Assembly (NCBI RefSeq): GCF_007859275.1
Contig: NZ_VOHC01000021.1
Coordinates: forward strand, 372,001-436,000
DNA: 64,000 nt
Origin: Planomicrobium sp. CPCC 101079
GTDB lineage: Bacteria; Bacillota; Bacilli; Bacillales_A; Planococcaceae
Direction: 5' to 3'
Part shown: one piece after another, positions 51,586 through 59,954 of the stretch
Numbering within the stretch: position 1 is the stretch's first letter
Layout of the letters: every line of letters starts with the position of its first letter
Notes under the pieces: generated by a model
Told to the model about the DNA's origin: nothing
Databases searched by the model: none
Seen by the model: only the letters and a program-made list of their open reading frames with translations
Translations under genes and position numbers: made by a program

Positions 51586-52191
51586 CTATTCGCTTAAAGC
51601 TTCTATGCAAATCCTTACACCGAGTACTAAGTCATCGTGGGACCAACTCGGAATCCGTCCGTGCTGAATCGCTAATTCATGGGAAGCCGGAATATGGAGA
51701 AAGCCTGATGGCATACCCGGATTACGGGTTTTAGCATAATGCAAGCCCTCATACATTACATTATTGCATAAATATGCACCAGCAGTGTTTGATATCTCAG
51801 CAGGCAAGTTATTTTCTATTAGCCGTTCCACCATTTTGCGGATAGGCAGAGTTGATAGATACCCCGGCTCCCCTTCCTCCTTGATCGGTTCATCCACTGG
51901 TTTATAGCCCTCGTTGTCTACAGGGCCATCTTTGAAGTTGATGGCTATCCGTTCGGGCGTCATTTTATAGCGGCCTGCAGCCAAGCCGAGCGAAATGACG
52001 GCATCTGGCTTTATTTTTTCTATAAAGCTTAAAAGTTTAGCACCGGAAGATCCAAAATCAACAGGCATTATTTTGCCGATTATGGTATATCCCCCGATTT
52101 CCATTCCATCCAACTCTTCAACTATTTTCATCGTTGGATTTACTGTAAAATCCAAAAAAGGCTCAAATCCTGTCAGCAATAACTTCTTCAC
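51586..52191 (-). CDS. pcp: Pyroglutamyl-peptidase I
   Basis: Cysteine peptidase (C15) removing N-terminal pyroglutamate. 201 residues; the triad is Glu80 (PERIAINF), Cys142 (AGAYLCN) and His166 (FLHIP). TGFEPF motif at the N-terminus. Start is GTG with GGAGGAGA upstream. Confidence 0.94.
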   Translation of the reverse strand: MKKLLLTGFEPFLDFTVNPTMKIVEELDGMEIGGYTIIGKIMPVDFGSSGAKLLSFIEKIKPDAVISLGLAAGRYKMTPERIAINFKDGPVDNEGYKPVDEPIKEEGEPGYLSTLPIRKMVERLIENNLPAEISNTAGAYLCNNVMYEGLHYAKTRNPGMPSGFLHIPASHELAIQHGRIPSWSHDDLVLGVRICIEALSE

Positions 52192-52367
52192 ATTATCTCC
52201 TCCTACTTTATCCCATTATACGACGTTTTTTTACCAAATATCCAGAATTTATTTAATTTATAAAAAACGGTTTTCTCGCATAAATAATCTTCACAAATGA
52301 ATATATATCTGTTAAAATTCATTTTATCGAATAAATATCCATAAATATATTATTGGGGGAAAAACAA

Positions 52368-53159
52368 ATGAAAAAGAATAATACCTTTATCGCAATGTGT
52401 GCATCACTCGCTTTACTTTTGGGGGCCTGTGGCAGCGCAGAAGAAAGCCAATCAAGTTCTGGCGGCTCTTCAGAGGAAAAAGTATTGGAAATGGCTACTT
52501 CAGCAGATTTTGCACCCTTTGAATCACGTAATCCTGAAGGCGAATTTGTCGGTTTTGATATTGACCTCGCGAATCATATAGCAGACGAACTTGGCTACGA
52601 ATTGAAAATTACAGATATGAAATTTGACGGATTGATCGGTGCTTTACAAAATAACCGGGTGGATATGGTGTTATCAGGAATGTCAGCAACTGACGAACGC
52701 AAAGAAAACGTTGACTTCTCTACCGAATACAACCGTTCAGGTGAAATCTTTATTACTACAAAAGATTCTTCCATCAAATCTCTGGAAGATTTGGAAGGCA
52801 AGACGCTTGGAGTCCAGCTTGGCTCTATTCAAGAAGAAGGCGCTAACCAAATCAAAGCAGATGAAGGGATTAACTTCGAGATAAAAGCACTGGATGAATC
52901 GGGCGCTTTAATCCAAGAACTTTTGAGCAACCGCGTCGATGCAGTTTATATGGACAAGGCAGCAGGGCTCGGTTATACAGAAGCTCAGGATTTGGCCCAT
53001 TTTGATGATCCAACAACAAGTTCACCCGGTATGGCTGTTGCTTTCCCTAAAGGCAGCGAATTAGTGGATGATGTCAATGAAGTCTTGAAAAAAGCGGAAG
53101 AAAGCGGCAAACTTCAAGAACTGAAAGACAAATGGCTTTCAGAAGAATTGACTGAATAA
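52368..53159 (+). CDS. Amino-acid ABC transporter substrate-binding lipoprotein
   Basis: 263 residues of the family 3 (polar amino acid) solute-binding proteins. Lipobox LLLGAC, Gly/Ser linker, then MATSADFAPFESRNPEGEFVGFDIDLANHIAD and YMDKAAG. It is first of a three-gene importer with permease and ATPase. The start at 52368 has GGGGGAAA upstream; the alternative TTG at 52353 is not needed. Exact amino acid unknown. Confidence 0.92.
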   Translation: MKKNNTFIAMCASLALLLGACGSAEESQSSSGGSSEEKVLEMATSADFAPFESRNPEGEFVGFDIDLANHIADELGYELKITDMKFDGLIGALQNNRVDMVLSGMSATDERKENVDFSTEYNRSGEIFITTKDSSIKSLEDLEGKTLGVQLGSIQEEGANQIKADEGINFEIKALDESGALIQELLSNRVDAVYMDKAAGLGYTEAQDLAHFDDPTTSSPGMAVAFPKGSELVDDVNEVLKKAEESGKLQELKDKWLSEELTE

Positions 53160-53193
53160 CCATCATTATAATTTCGGAAAAGAGATGTAAACT

Positions 53194-53853
53194 ATGAATT
53201 TGGATTTTTCGCAAATGGTGCCCTATATCCCTTTCATGCTTGAAGGGATTTGGGTTACATTAAAATTTGTTTTTTTCGCCATTATTCTGGGAGCCATTTT
53301 CGGCACCCTTTTGGCGCTTTGTAAAATCAGCCATATCAAACCGTTAAGATGGGCTGCAGACGCGTATACTTCTGTATTCCGTGGAACGCCGCTCATTTTG
53401 CAGTTGATGATTATTTACTATGCGGTTCCGCAATTGACGGGCTATGATATCGACGCATTTTTAGCTGCCATTTTGGCATTCGGGCTAAACTCATCGGCCT
53501 ACATTTCAGAAATTATCCGCGCTGGAATCCAGGCAGTTGATAAAGGGCAGATGGAAGCCGCCCATGCTCTTGGAATCCCTTATCGGGCGATGATGAAAGA
53601 CATTATTTTGCCGCAGGCTTTAAAAAACATCCTGCCTGCATTGATGAACGAATTTATCACGTTAACAAAAGAATCCGCCATCGTATCGACCATTGGCTAT
53701 TTGGATTTGATGCGCCGTGCACAAGTGGTCGGGGCTGATCTGTTCCGCAATTTCGAACCGCTGCTCTTTGTCGGCGTCATCTACTGGTGTCTCGTCATGG
53801 GGTTAACAGTAATCGGCAGAATGTTCGAACGGAGGCTGAAAAAGAGTGATTAA
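53194..53853 (+). CDS. Amino-acid ABC transporter permease
   Basis: 219 residues with about five membrane segments and the EAA loop [28 protein letters not shown]. HisM/GlnP-type. Ribosome site is weak (AAGAGATG). Coupled by an 8-nt overlap to the ATPase gene. Confidence 0.93.
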   Translation: MNLDFSQMVPYIPFMLEGIWVTLKFVFFAIILGAIFGTLLALCKISHIKPLRWAADAYTSVFRGTPLILQLMIIYYAVPQLTGYDIDAFLAAILAFGLNSSAYISEIIRAGIQAVDKGQMEAAHALGIPYRAMMKDIILPQALKNILPALMNEFITLTKESAIVSTIGYLDLMRRAQVVGADLFRNFEPLLFVGVIYWCLVMGLTVIGRMFERRLKKSD

Positions 53854-54568
53854 GGTAGAAAAGCTGCACAAAAGTTTTGGCAATCATGAAGTATTGAAAG
53901 ATATTACAACTGAAATAAAAAAAGGCCAAGTGGTATCGATTATCGGGCCTTCGGGATCCGGAAAATCAACCTTTCTTCGCTGCTTGAATCTGCTTGAAAC
54001 ACCTACATCCGGAACCATCTTGATTGGTGGACAAAACTTGATGGAATCTAAAAAAGATAACCAAAAAATCCGCCAGCAAATCGGGATGGTTTTTCAGCAT
54101 TTTCATTTGTTTCCTCATATGACAGTTCTTGAGAACTTGACTTATGCGCCGATTAAAGTAAAAGGCGAAAAAAAATCGGTCGCTGAAGAAAAGGCACGCG
54201 TTTTGTTGAAGCGTGTCGGCTTATCCCCTAAAGAAAAAGCCTATCCCAGCAGTTTGTCCGGCGGCCAAAAACAACGTGTCGCCATTGCACGGGCGCTTGC
54301 GATGGAACCGGAACTAATGCTTTTTGATGAACCGACCTCTGCACTCGATCCTGAAATGGTTAAGGAAGTGCTTGATGTTATGAAAGATCTAGCGAAATCG
54401 GGAATGACGATGGCAGTTGTCACCCACGAAATGGGTTTTGCCCGTGAAGTGGCAGACCGCGTTTTGTTTTTAGATCATGGCGTATTGGTGGAAGAAGGCA
54501 ATCCGGTAGAATTCTTCAATAACCCTAGAACCGACCGTGCCCGAGATTTTCTTGAAAAAGTGTTATAA
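53846..54568 (+). CDS. Amino-acid ABC transporter ATP-binding protein
   Basis: 240 residues: Walker [10 protein letters not shown] (about 33-41), Q-loop [16 protein letters not shown], signature [15 protein letters not shown], Walker [15 protein letters not shown], His-switch [15 protein letters not shown]. GlnQ/HisP group. Start is GTG inside the end of the permease gene, 53846. Confidence 0.95.
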   Translation: MIKVEKLHKSFGNHEVLKDITTEIKKGQVVSIIGPSGSGKSTFLRCLNLLETPTSGTILIGGQNLMESKKDNQKIRQQIGMVFQHFHLFPHMTVLENLTYAPIKVKGEKKSVAEEKARVLLKRVGLSPKEKAYPSSLSGGQKQRVAIARALAMEPELMLFDEPTSALDPEMVKEVLDVMKDLAKSGMTMAVVTHEMGFAREVADRVLFLDHGVLVEEGNPVEFFNNPRTDRARDFLEKVL

Positions 54569-54574
54569 AAAATT

Positions 54575-54605
54575 CCCGCTAAAGCAAACGCTTAGCGGGT
54601 TTTAT
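54575..54605. terminator. Bidirectional terminator ABC operon / beta-lactamase-like gene
   Basis: CCCGCTAA/TTAGCGGG hairpin (54575-54582/54592-54599), with T run on the plus strand and A run before it. The right arm overlaps the stop codon of the minus-strand gene. Confidence 0.85.
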
Positions 54606-55392
54606 CTGTTTCGTGCAAGTATTCATATACATACCAGCCAATGTCCGCAATGATTTCCTGTCCCGTATGGTTGTCAGGCAAGTTGTCCAGCAAGACTGCA
54701 GCATACACTTTCATGCCTCTGTACTCAAATATGCCAACGTCATTCACCACGCCTTCCAAACTTCCCGATTTACTTGCGATTATCACTTCACTGTTTTCAT
54801 CAAAGCGGCCATGTAAATTGGCCACAAATTGCTGCTGGCTTAATGCATGTTTGACTTGCTGTTTGCTTTCTTCCGATAGTATTTTTCCTGTTTCCGCTTC
54901 TTTTAGGAAAAGAACCATGTCCCTGGCAGAAGTATAATTATCAAGCCCTTTTTCAGCCGCTTCGAAATCCATAAATTGACGCCCTAATATTGTGTTTGTG
55001 CATCCAAGCACTTCAGAAAGCCTATTGATTTTTTCAATGCTTAAATGCTTGATCGCCAAGTTAGAAGCCGTGTTGTCCGACACAATGGTCATAAGCATTA
55101 ATATATCTGGCAGCGATAATTCATGGACTGAAGTCAAATCGGCTAAAACTCCGCTTCCTCCAACCAAGTCCTTTTCGCTCCAGACAATTCCAACCTTAGC
55201 GTTGATTTCACCGTTGTCAATTTGCCGATAGCCTTCAATTAATATGGGCAACTTGATAACACTTGCAGCCCGCATTTTTTTGTCAGGATTGATGCTTATG
55301 GATTGTCCTTCCGTTTCAATGAACATACTATAATTGCTATCAACATTTAAAAGCCGTTCTTCAATTTTCTTTTTTAATGTTGTAAACGCCAT
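54592..55392 (-). CDS. Class A beta-lactamase-like serine hydrolase
   Basis: 266 residues of the beta-lactamase/D-Ala-D-Ala-carboxypeptidase fold. The SxxK catalytic motif is Ser44-Val-Ile-Lys47 (ASVIKL), SDN at 105-107 and KSG at 208-210. A candidate for the catalytic Glu is in MDFEAAEKGLDN (Glu144). It lacks a signal peptide or membrane anchor, so it is probably cytosolic, which is unusual for a resistance enzyme. The KSG triad also differs from the KTG of true penicillinases. Resistance cannot be inferred. Confidence 0.8.
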   Translation of the reverse strand: MAFTTLKKKIEERLLNVDSNYSMFIETEGQSISINPDKKMRAASVIKLPILIEGYRQIDNGEINAKVGIVWSEKDLVGGSGVLADLTSVHELSLPDILMLMTIVSDNTASNLAIKHLSIEKINRLSEVLGCTNTILGRQFMDFEAAEKGLDNYTSARDMVLFLKEAETGKILSEESKQQVKHALSQQQFVANLHGRFDENSEVIIASKSGSLEGVVNDVGIFEYRGMKVYAAVLLDNLPDNHTGQEIIADIGWYVYEYLHETDKTR

Positions 55393-55555
55393 TTCTCACC
55401 CTCATTTCCTAATTATGTAGTTCGACAAGTGAAAATAAAATCCTTCAAGCTTATCCACTTTAAAATTATTTAATAATTCCGTATAATAAGTTTAGATAGA
55501 GATTGCCTTCCTTCTGCACAGCTTTTACGCAATTCACACAAGGAGGTTATCAATT

Positions 55556-55726
55556 ATGGATCGTGCACGTGCATTCCCAAAAGAAGTTGTCCGTCAACTA
55601 GACGAAGACTACATTGCTGCCCTCAATATGATTGGCGAAGGCGGGCCTGAATATGCGGCTGTCGAGGAAGACGATTTTCTGGAAGAAAACAAACGTGAAG
55701 AAGCAAAGGCAAAAAATCTTCAATAA
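55556..55726 (+). CDS. Small acidic protein, 56 residues
   Basis: Short gene (MDRARAFPKEVVRQLDED ... EEAKAKNLQ) with a strong ribosome site ACAAGGAGGTTAT at 55535-55550 and a terminator 14 nt after the stop. Rich in Glu, Asp and Ala, with no membrane or signal segment and no recognised domain. Function unknown; the good start and terminator signals make it a real gene. Confidence 0.75.
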   Translation: MDRARAFPKEVVRQLDEDYIAALNMIGEGGPEYAAVEEDDFLEENKREEAKAKNLQ

Positions 55727-55739
55727 TATCTGACTCCCT

Positions 55740-55766
55740 CACCTTCTATTTATAGAAGGTGTTTTT
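55740..55766 (+). terminator. Terminator of the small acidic protein gene
   Basis: CACCTTCTA/TAGAAGGTG 9-bp stem with TTTA loop followed by TTTTT. Confidence 0.9.
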
Positions 55767-55779
55767 CATGGCAGGAAAA

Positions 55780-55805
55780 ATCCCTCGCTCTAAAGAGCGG
55801 GGGAT
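55780..55805 (-). terminator. Terminator of the LLM monooxygenase gene
   Basis: ATCCCTCGCTCT/AGAGCGGGGGAT near-perfect stem, T run on the minus strand. Confidence 0.85.
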
Positions 55806-55811
55806 TTGATG

Positions 55812-56819
55812 TTATTCCATTAATTCTGCCACTATTTCATAAGAGCGCAGACGGTCTTCTTGATGATAAATTTGAGAGTTGATGATTACTTCATTGGCTC
55901 TCGTTTTCAAGATGAAGTTTCTCAATTTTTCTCGAACCACATCCGGAGTTCCGACAATCATTGATTCTGTTTCTAATTTTTCATGAAACATTGAAATTTC
56001 CCGTTCTGACCATACATCCTCTAATCGGTCAATCGGCGCTTTCAACATAGTCGGCATTCCTCGCATAAGCGAGAACATTTGCTGCTGCTGTGAAGTCGCC
56101 AGCCATTCCGCACGTTCTTGCGAATCAGCCGCAATAACATTGACCCCAACCATTGCATATGGTTCTTTTAATACAGCAGATGGTTTGAAATTTTGATGAT
56201 AAAGCTGCAGCGCTTGCATGGTATAATCCGGTGCAAAATGGCTTGCAAATGAAAATGGCAATCCTTTGAAAGCTGCAAGTTGTGCACTAAATCCGCTCGA
56301 ACCTAACAGCCAAAGTGGAATGTTCAAACCAACTCCTGGATAAGCCCGAACACGAGCTGACGTGTTGTCGGAAAAATACTCTTCAAGTTCTGCCACTTGC
56401 TCCGGGAAATCATCCCCGCTGCTCTGCAGCGTTCTGCGGAGTGCGTAGGCTGTTGCCTGGTCACTTCCTGGCGCACGCCCTAAACCTAAGTCGATTCTGC
56501 CTGGATAAAGGGTTTCGAGCGTACCAAATTGTTCAGCAATTACTAACGGCGCATGGTTGGGCAACATGATGCCCCCCGAACCGACACGTATGGTCTCTGT
56601 GGCTCCCGCAATATGACCGATTAAAACCGCTGTTGCAGAACTGCCTATGCCAGGCATATTATGGTGTTCAGCAAGCCAGTAACGGGTAAACCCCCATCCC
56701 TCTACATGCTGCGCAAGCTCAGCGCTGTTTTTAAACGATTGCGCCGCATCGCTTCCTTCATTTACCGGAGCCAGATCAAGAACCGATAAAGGTATATGTT
56801 CAAATTTCTTAGTTTGCAT
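55812..56819 (-). CDS. Luciferase-like monooxygenase
   Basis: 335-residue flavin-dependent oxidoreductase of the bacterial luciferase superfamily (YvbT/YddN-like). Motifs: [62 protein letters not shown] and [22 protein letters not shown]. Start at 56819 with AAGGAGTG upstream, not 56861. No luciferase-specific partners; substrate unknown. Confidence 0.87.
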   Translation of the reverse strand: MQTKKFEHIPLSVLDLAPVNEGSDAAQSFKNSAELAQHVEGWGFTRYWLAEHHNMPGIGSSATAVLIGHIAGATETIRVGSGGIMLPNHAPLVIAEQFGTLETLYPGRIDLGLGRAPGSDQATAYALRRTLQSSGDDFPEQVAELEEYFSDNTSARVRAYPGVGLNIPLWLLGSSGFSAQLAAFKGLPFSFASHFAPDYTMQALQLYHQNFKPSAVLKEPYAMVGVNVIAADSQERAEWLATSQQQQMFSLMRGMPTMLKAPIDRLEDVWSEREISMFHEKLETESMIVGTPDVVREKLRNFILKTRANEVIINSQIYHQEDRLRSYEIVAELME

Positions 56820-56861
56820 CTTCTTCACTCCTTGTATGTTCCATTGTAGCGATTTTTCCAT

Positions 56862-57103
56862 TTGGATACATGTATTATGCTTATGGTGTACATTAAAATA
56901 TATATAAAAGTATTATAAAAATTGAAATAAATTTATATACTTTTTGATAAAAATCGATTATGCTAAAGGTCAATGGAAAACACTAGCGTTTCCAATTGCA
57001 TCCGAATCCAAAAATAAACGTTAAATTTAAAACTTAATCCCTTATATTACTAAAGTTTATAGCATTTGGTCGCATGTTGCAGACAATAGTGCTGCTAACA
57101 AAG
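56862..57103. other. Gap upstream of an orphan terminator; possible small RNA
   Basis: About 240 nt without a supported protein gene on either strand; only a 13-codon ORF with no ribosome site is found. TTGAAA with TGATAA at 17 nt (about 56923-56951) is a possible promoter reading to the terminator at 57104. A small RNA is possible but nothing identifies a family. Confidence 0.35.
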
Positions 57104-57145
57104 CCGAAAAGAATCCTCTCAAATAGAGCTCTTTTCGGTTTTTGT
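57104..57145 (+). terminator. Orphan terminator hairpin
   Basis: CCGAAAAGA/TCTTTTCGG 9-bp stem with an inner CTCT/AGAG pairing, then TTTTT. No protein gene ends before it. Confidence 0.7.
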
Positions 57146-57272
57146 CGTTTACCATGTTATTTTCTTTTTCAACAACTGTATTTGGGAATTTGTTAGTCCG
57201 TTCATACAAGCATTAATAATTTAAGAATTTGTAAAACAGCTTATTTCTTCACAAAGAAAGGAAGCGATCGCT

Positions 57273-57488
57273 TTGAATTACTTCGTAGACCATAAGAAAA
57301 AGCGAATCCATAAGAGGCAATATGCTGGAGATCGCTGTGGATTTGTAGGGACTCCCACGGATAAAAGAGAGTTTATCGATTGTGAGAAGTATATCGAGCA
57401 GCTGGAAAAAGAGGAATCTTATGAAAAATGCCCGTATTGCCAATCGCTTCAATTAACCGTTAAAGCGCACTCAAATGTACAAGCATAG
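57273..57488 (+). CDS. Small basic protein with CxxC pair
   Basis: 71 residues from a TTG start with AAAGGA 10 nt upstream. Basic N-terminus (NYFVDHKKKRIHKRQYAG), then DRCGFVG and a C-terminal CPYCQSL pair that may bind metal or nucleic acid. Not assignable to a family. The next gene follows by 19 nt with its own ribosome site, so the two may be co-transcribed. Confidence 0.65.
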   Translation: MNYFVDHKKKRIHKRQYAGDRCGFVGTPTDKREFIDCEKYIEQLEKEESYEKCPYCQSLQLTVKAHSNVQA

Positions 57489-57507
57489 TTGAAAGGAGAA
57501 CAGAGGC

Positions 57508-57936
57508 ATGCCTGAAAAAGAACGGATCACTCAAACCGCTGCAAAAGTCGCTGAATTGATGCAAGCAAGTTTTAACTTACAAGCCCAAAAATGCCAACTC
57601 ATCATAAATCGGACATTCGATATTTTGGTAGACCAAGCACTCCTCACTTGCACATTGGACTCAGCCATTTCATTTGAGGAATTGGCAGACAACGGAAACG
57701 CCCACAACAAAGCCGAAATCCTTCTTTTGCCTGAAGAACTTCTTGCTTTCTCCTTTACATTAAAAGAACATGCCATTCCTCTGCCTGCTGACTGCCACCA
57801 GAAATTGACGGCAAACCTTCGGCTCATATCGTACCGCATTGAAACAATGGAGCCTCCTGAACATTTCGCCAGCCGCCTTTCAGCAGCGTTTAAAACGATA
57901 GAGCCTCTCGAAAACCATATAATATCGCTTTACTGA
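57508..57936 (+). CDS. Hypothetical protein, DUF-like
   Basis: 142 residues, not recognised. Mostly helical and soluble: an N-terminal helix rich in Ala and Gln (ITQTAAKVAELMQASFNLQAQK), and a C-terminal portion with LTANLRLISYRIETMEPPEHFASRLSAAF. GAAAGGAG lies before the ATG. No neighbours explain it; it follows the CxxC protein. Confidence 0.65.
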   Translation: MPEKERITQTAAKVAELMQASFNLQAQKCQLIINRTFDILVDQALLTCTLDSAISFEELADNGNAHNKAEILLLPEELLAFSFTLKEHAIPLPADCHQKLTANLRLISYRIETMEPPEHFASRLSAAFKTIEPLENHIISLY

Positions 57937-58049
57937 CAAATAATTTTCTTCGAGTTTTTATGTTTATTCCGAAAAAAATCGGGAATACTTTGTATTGGTT
58001 ATAATGACAACGGGATGAAACCTCTTGAGATGGAGATGAACGTTCAATT

Positions 58050-58412
58050 ATGTTGGTTCGATATAAGAAATCATGTGAAAAAATCGCTATGGGATTGTTA
58101 TCTTTTATGCCCAAAGAGCGAGAACTGAAAAAGCTAAAAGAAACGATGAATATATATCAAACAAATCCAAATTGGCACCTATTCCTTTGGAAAGAAGGAG
58201 AAGCATTTGTTGGCTTAGTCGGTATTGAAGTAGCTGATGGCCATTTTACGCTTCAGCATATTTCCGTAAACCCATCTTTCCATGGCGAAGGAATCGGCCA
58301 CGCCATGGTAGAAAAAATCCAGCAATTAATGCCGGCCCAGCAAATGCGCGGCACAACGTGTACCGAGGCCTTCTTGAAAAAATGTTCTGAAGCAAAATTA
58401 GCGTTAATATAA
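58050..58412 (+). CDS. ribT: RibT-like GNAT acetyltransferase
   Basis: 120-residue GNAT protein whose N-terminus (MLVRYKKSCEKIAMGLLSFMP) matches RibT of the B. subtilis rib operon; the acetyl-CoA loop GEGIGHAMVEKIQQLMP and LQHISVNPSFHGE are present. RibT's substrate is unknown. Here it is alone, with its own promoter region and terminator, and no riboflavin genes are near. The C-terminus is a little shorter than I recall for B. subtilis. Confidence 0.82.
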   Translation: MLVRYKKSCEKIAMGLLSFMPKERELKKLKETMNIYQTNPNWHLFLWKEGEAFVGLVGIEVADGHFTLQHISVNPSFHGEGIGHAMVEKIQQLMPAQQMRGTTCTEAFLKKCSEAKLALI

Positions 58413-58424
58413 TCTATTTCTTTT

Positions 58425-58455
58425 AAAAGGCTCCATTTTCAATGGAGCCTTTTCT
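58425..58455 (+). terminator. Terminator of ribT
   Basis: AAAAGGCTCCATT/AATGGAGCCTTTT hairpin with T run. Confidence 0.9.
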
Positions 58456-58582
58456 CATTCGGCAAGCCAGGAATCCATCAAATAAATTAAGTTTTTGTAC
58501 TATTTCAATTCTTCTATTGCACTTTTCAACAATATACTTTAAGCTTAAATATATTAAGTACACAGACAATTTCATAGCTTAT

Positions 58583-58740
58583 TTCTTATCAAGAGAGACG
58601 GAGGGATTTGGCCCGGTGAAGTCTCAGCAACCAGCCTGAATAGGCCACGGTGCTAATTCCAATAGGCGTATGCCTAGAAGATGAGAAGGACGCTTACCGT
58701 AACAGGGGCTTTCTTCTTTTGAAGAAAGCCCCTGTTTTGT
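58583..58740 (+). ncRNA. SAM-I riboswitch (S-box leader)
   Basis: CTTATCAAGAGAGACGGAGGG, GCAACCAGCC and GAAGGACGCTTACC style elements in the S-box order, followed by a long terminator hairpin (AACAGGGGCTTTCTTC/GAAGAAAGCCCCTGTT, 58701-58738). S-box leaders bind S-adenosylmethionine and stop transcription when it is plentiful. The gene after it is a methionine-synthase-like methyltransferase. Confidence 0.93.
58701..58740 (+). terminator. Riboswitch expression-platform terminator
   Basis: A 16-bp stem AACAGGGGCTTTCTTC/GAAGAAAGCCCCTGTT with TTTT loop and T tract, forming the off state of the S-box. Confidence 0.9.
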
Positions 58741-58775
58741 CTTTGTAAACCTAAAAAAGAAAGTAGGAATCTTTC

Positions 58776-59882
58776 ATGACTGTTATCGTCACTCAAGCAC
58801 CATTCAAAGCAGACCACGTAGGAAGTTTGCTCCGCCCAGATTCAATACATAAAGCTCGGAAGGAATTTAAAGAAGGCACCATTTCAGCAGAACAATTGCG
58901 GGAAGTGGAAACAAGAGAAATCAAACGGATTGTTGACAAGCAAATTGAAGTCGGCCTTCAAGCCGTAACGGATGGCGAATTCCGCCGTACTTTTTGGCAT
59001 ACAGACTTTATGGCTCACATCAATGGGTTTGAGGGATATACTCCTGACCACGGTTACAGATTTAAACATGTTGAAACGGAAGCGTACGATGTACGGAATA
59101 TCGGAAAAATCTCTTTCTCTCCGGATCACCCTTTTGTTAAAGATTTTATTGAATTTAAAGAAATTGTCGCAGACCGAGCCGTCGCAAAACTGACAATTCC
59201 AAGCCCTAACCAATTTTTCAATGAAGGCATTCGAGACGTTAGCTTATATCCGGATATCGAAGTATATGCACAAGACGTGATTCAGGCATACCGAGATGCT
59301 ATCAAAACTTTCTACGATGCAGGCGCTCGCTATATCCAGTTGGATGACGTTTACATTGCCGGGCTTTCTTCGCCTGATATTCCTTTTAACGACAAGCAGT
59401 ATTCACGCGAATACTTGATCGATTTGGCATTGCGGGTAGCTAACGGCGTACTGGAAGGAAAGCCTGAAGACTTGAGCGTGACTACGCATCTCTGCCGCGG
59501 CAACTACCAATCCGACTGGGCTTTTGAAGGAAGCTATGCACTGATAGCACCGACGTTGTTTGCAAAAGAACAAGTTGATGGCTTTTTCCTGGAATATGAC
59601 GACGAACGCTCTGGCAGCTTCCAGCCTCTTGAACATGTCCCTAAAGGTGGCGCCAAAGTGGTTCTTGGAGTTTTCACTTCGAAACACGGTGAATTGGAAG
59701 ACAAAGAACTAATCAAATCCCGCGTAAAGGAAGCAAGCCAGTTTGTGCCGCTTGAACAAATTTGTTTGTCGCCGCAATGCGGATTCGCTTCAACGCACCA
59801 TGGCAATCTTCTGACAGAAGAGCAGCAATGGAATAAATTAAAATACATCGTCGACCTTTCTAAAGAAATTTTGAACGGATAA
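58776..59882 (+). CDS. Cobalamin-independent methionine synthase-like (YxjG/YxjH)
   Basis: 368-residue protein equal to the C-terminal catalytic half of MetE. The zinc ligands are visible: VTTHLCRGN (His, Cys) and LSPQCGFAS (Cys); the N-terminal tetrahydrofolate-binding half of full MetE is absent. The S-box in its leader places it in methionine metabolism, as with B. subtilis yxjG/yxjH. The exact methyl donor is not known. Start at 58776 with AGGA upstream. Confidence 0.9.
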   Translation: MTVIVTQAPFKADHVGSLLRPDSIHKARKEFKEGTISAEQLREVETREIKRIVDKQIEVGLQAVTDGEFRRTFWHTDFMAHINGFEGYTPDHGYRFKHVETEAYDVRNIGKISFSPDHPFVKDFIEFKEIVADRAVAKLTIPSPNQFFNEGIRDVSLYPDIEVYAQDVIQAYRDAIKTFYDAGARYIQLDDVYIAGLSSPDIPFNDKQYSREYLIDLALRVANGVLEGKPEDLSVTTHLCRGNYQSDWAFEGSYALIAPTLFAKEQVDGFFLEYDDERSGSFQPLEHVPKGGAKVVLGVFTSKHGELEDKELIKSRVKEASQFVPLEQICLSPQCGFASTHHGNLLTEEQQWNKLKYIVDLSKEILNG

Positions 59883-59884
59883 AG

Positions 59885-59920
59885 AAAAAATCCCTTTTCA
59901 CTACGAAAAGGGATTTTTTT
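59885..59920 (+). terminator. Terminator of the methyltransferase gene
   Basis: AAAAATCCCTTTT/AAAAGGGATTTTT hairpin and T run. Confidence 0.9.
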
Positions 59921-59954
59921 CTTTATTAGTGAAAGCCCATCAGTCCTGTTTGTT

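Noticed and set aside
57273-57936. Toxin-antitoxin pair (two small adjacent genes)
   Set aside because: Neither protein resembles a known toxin or antitoxin and the spacing of 19 nt with separate ribosome sites is not diagnostic.
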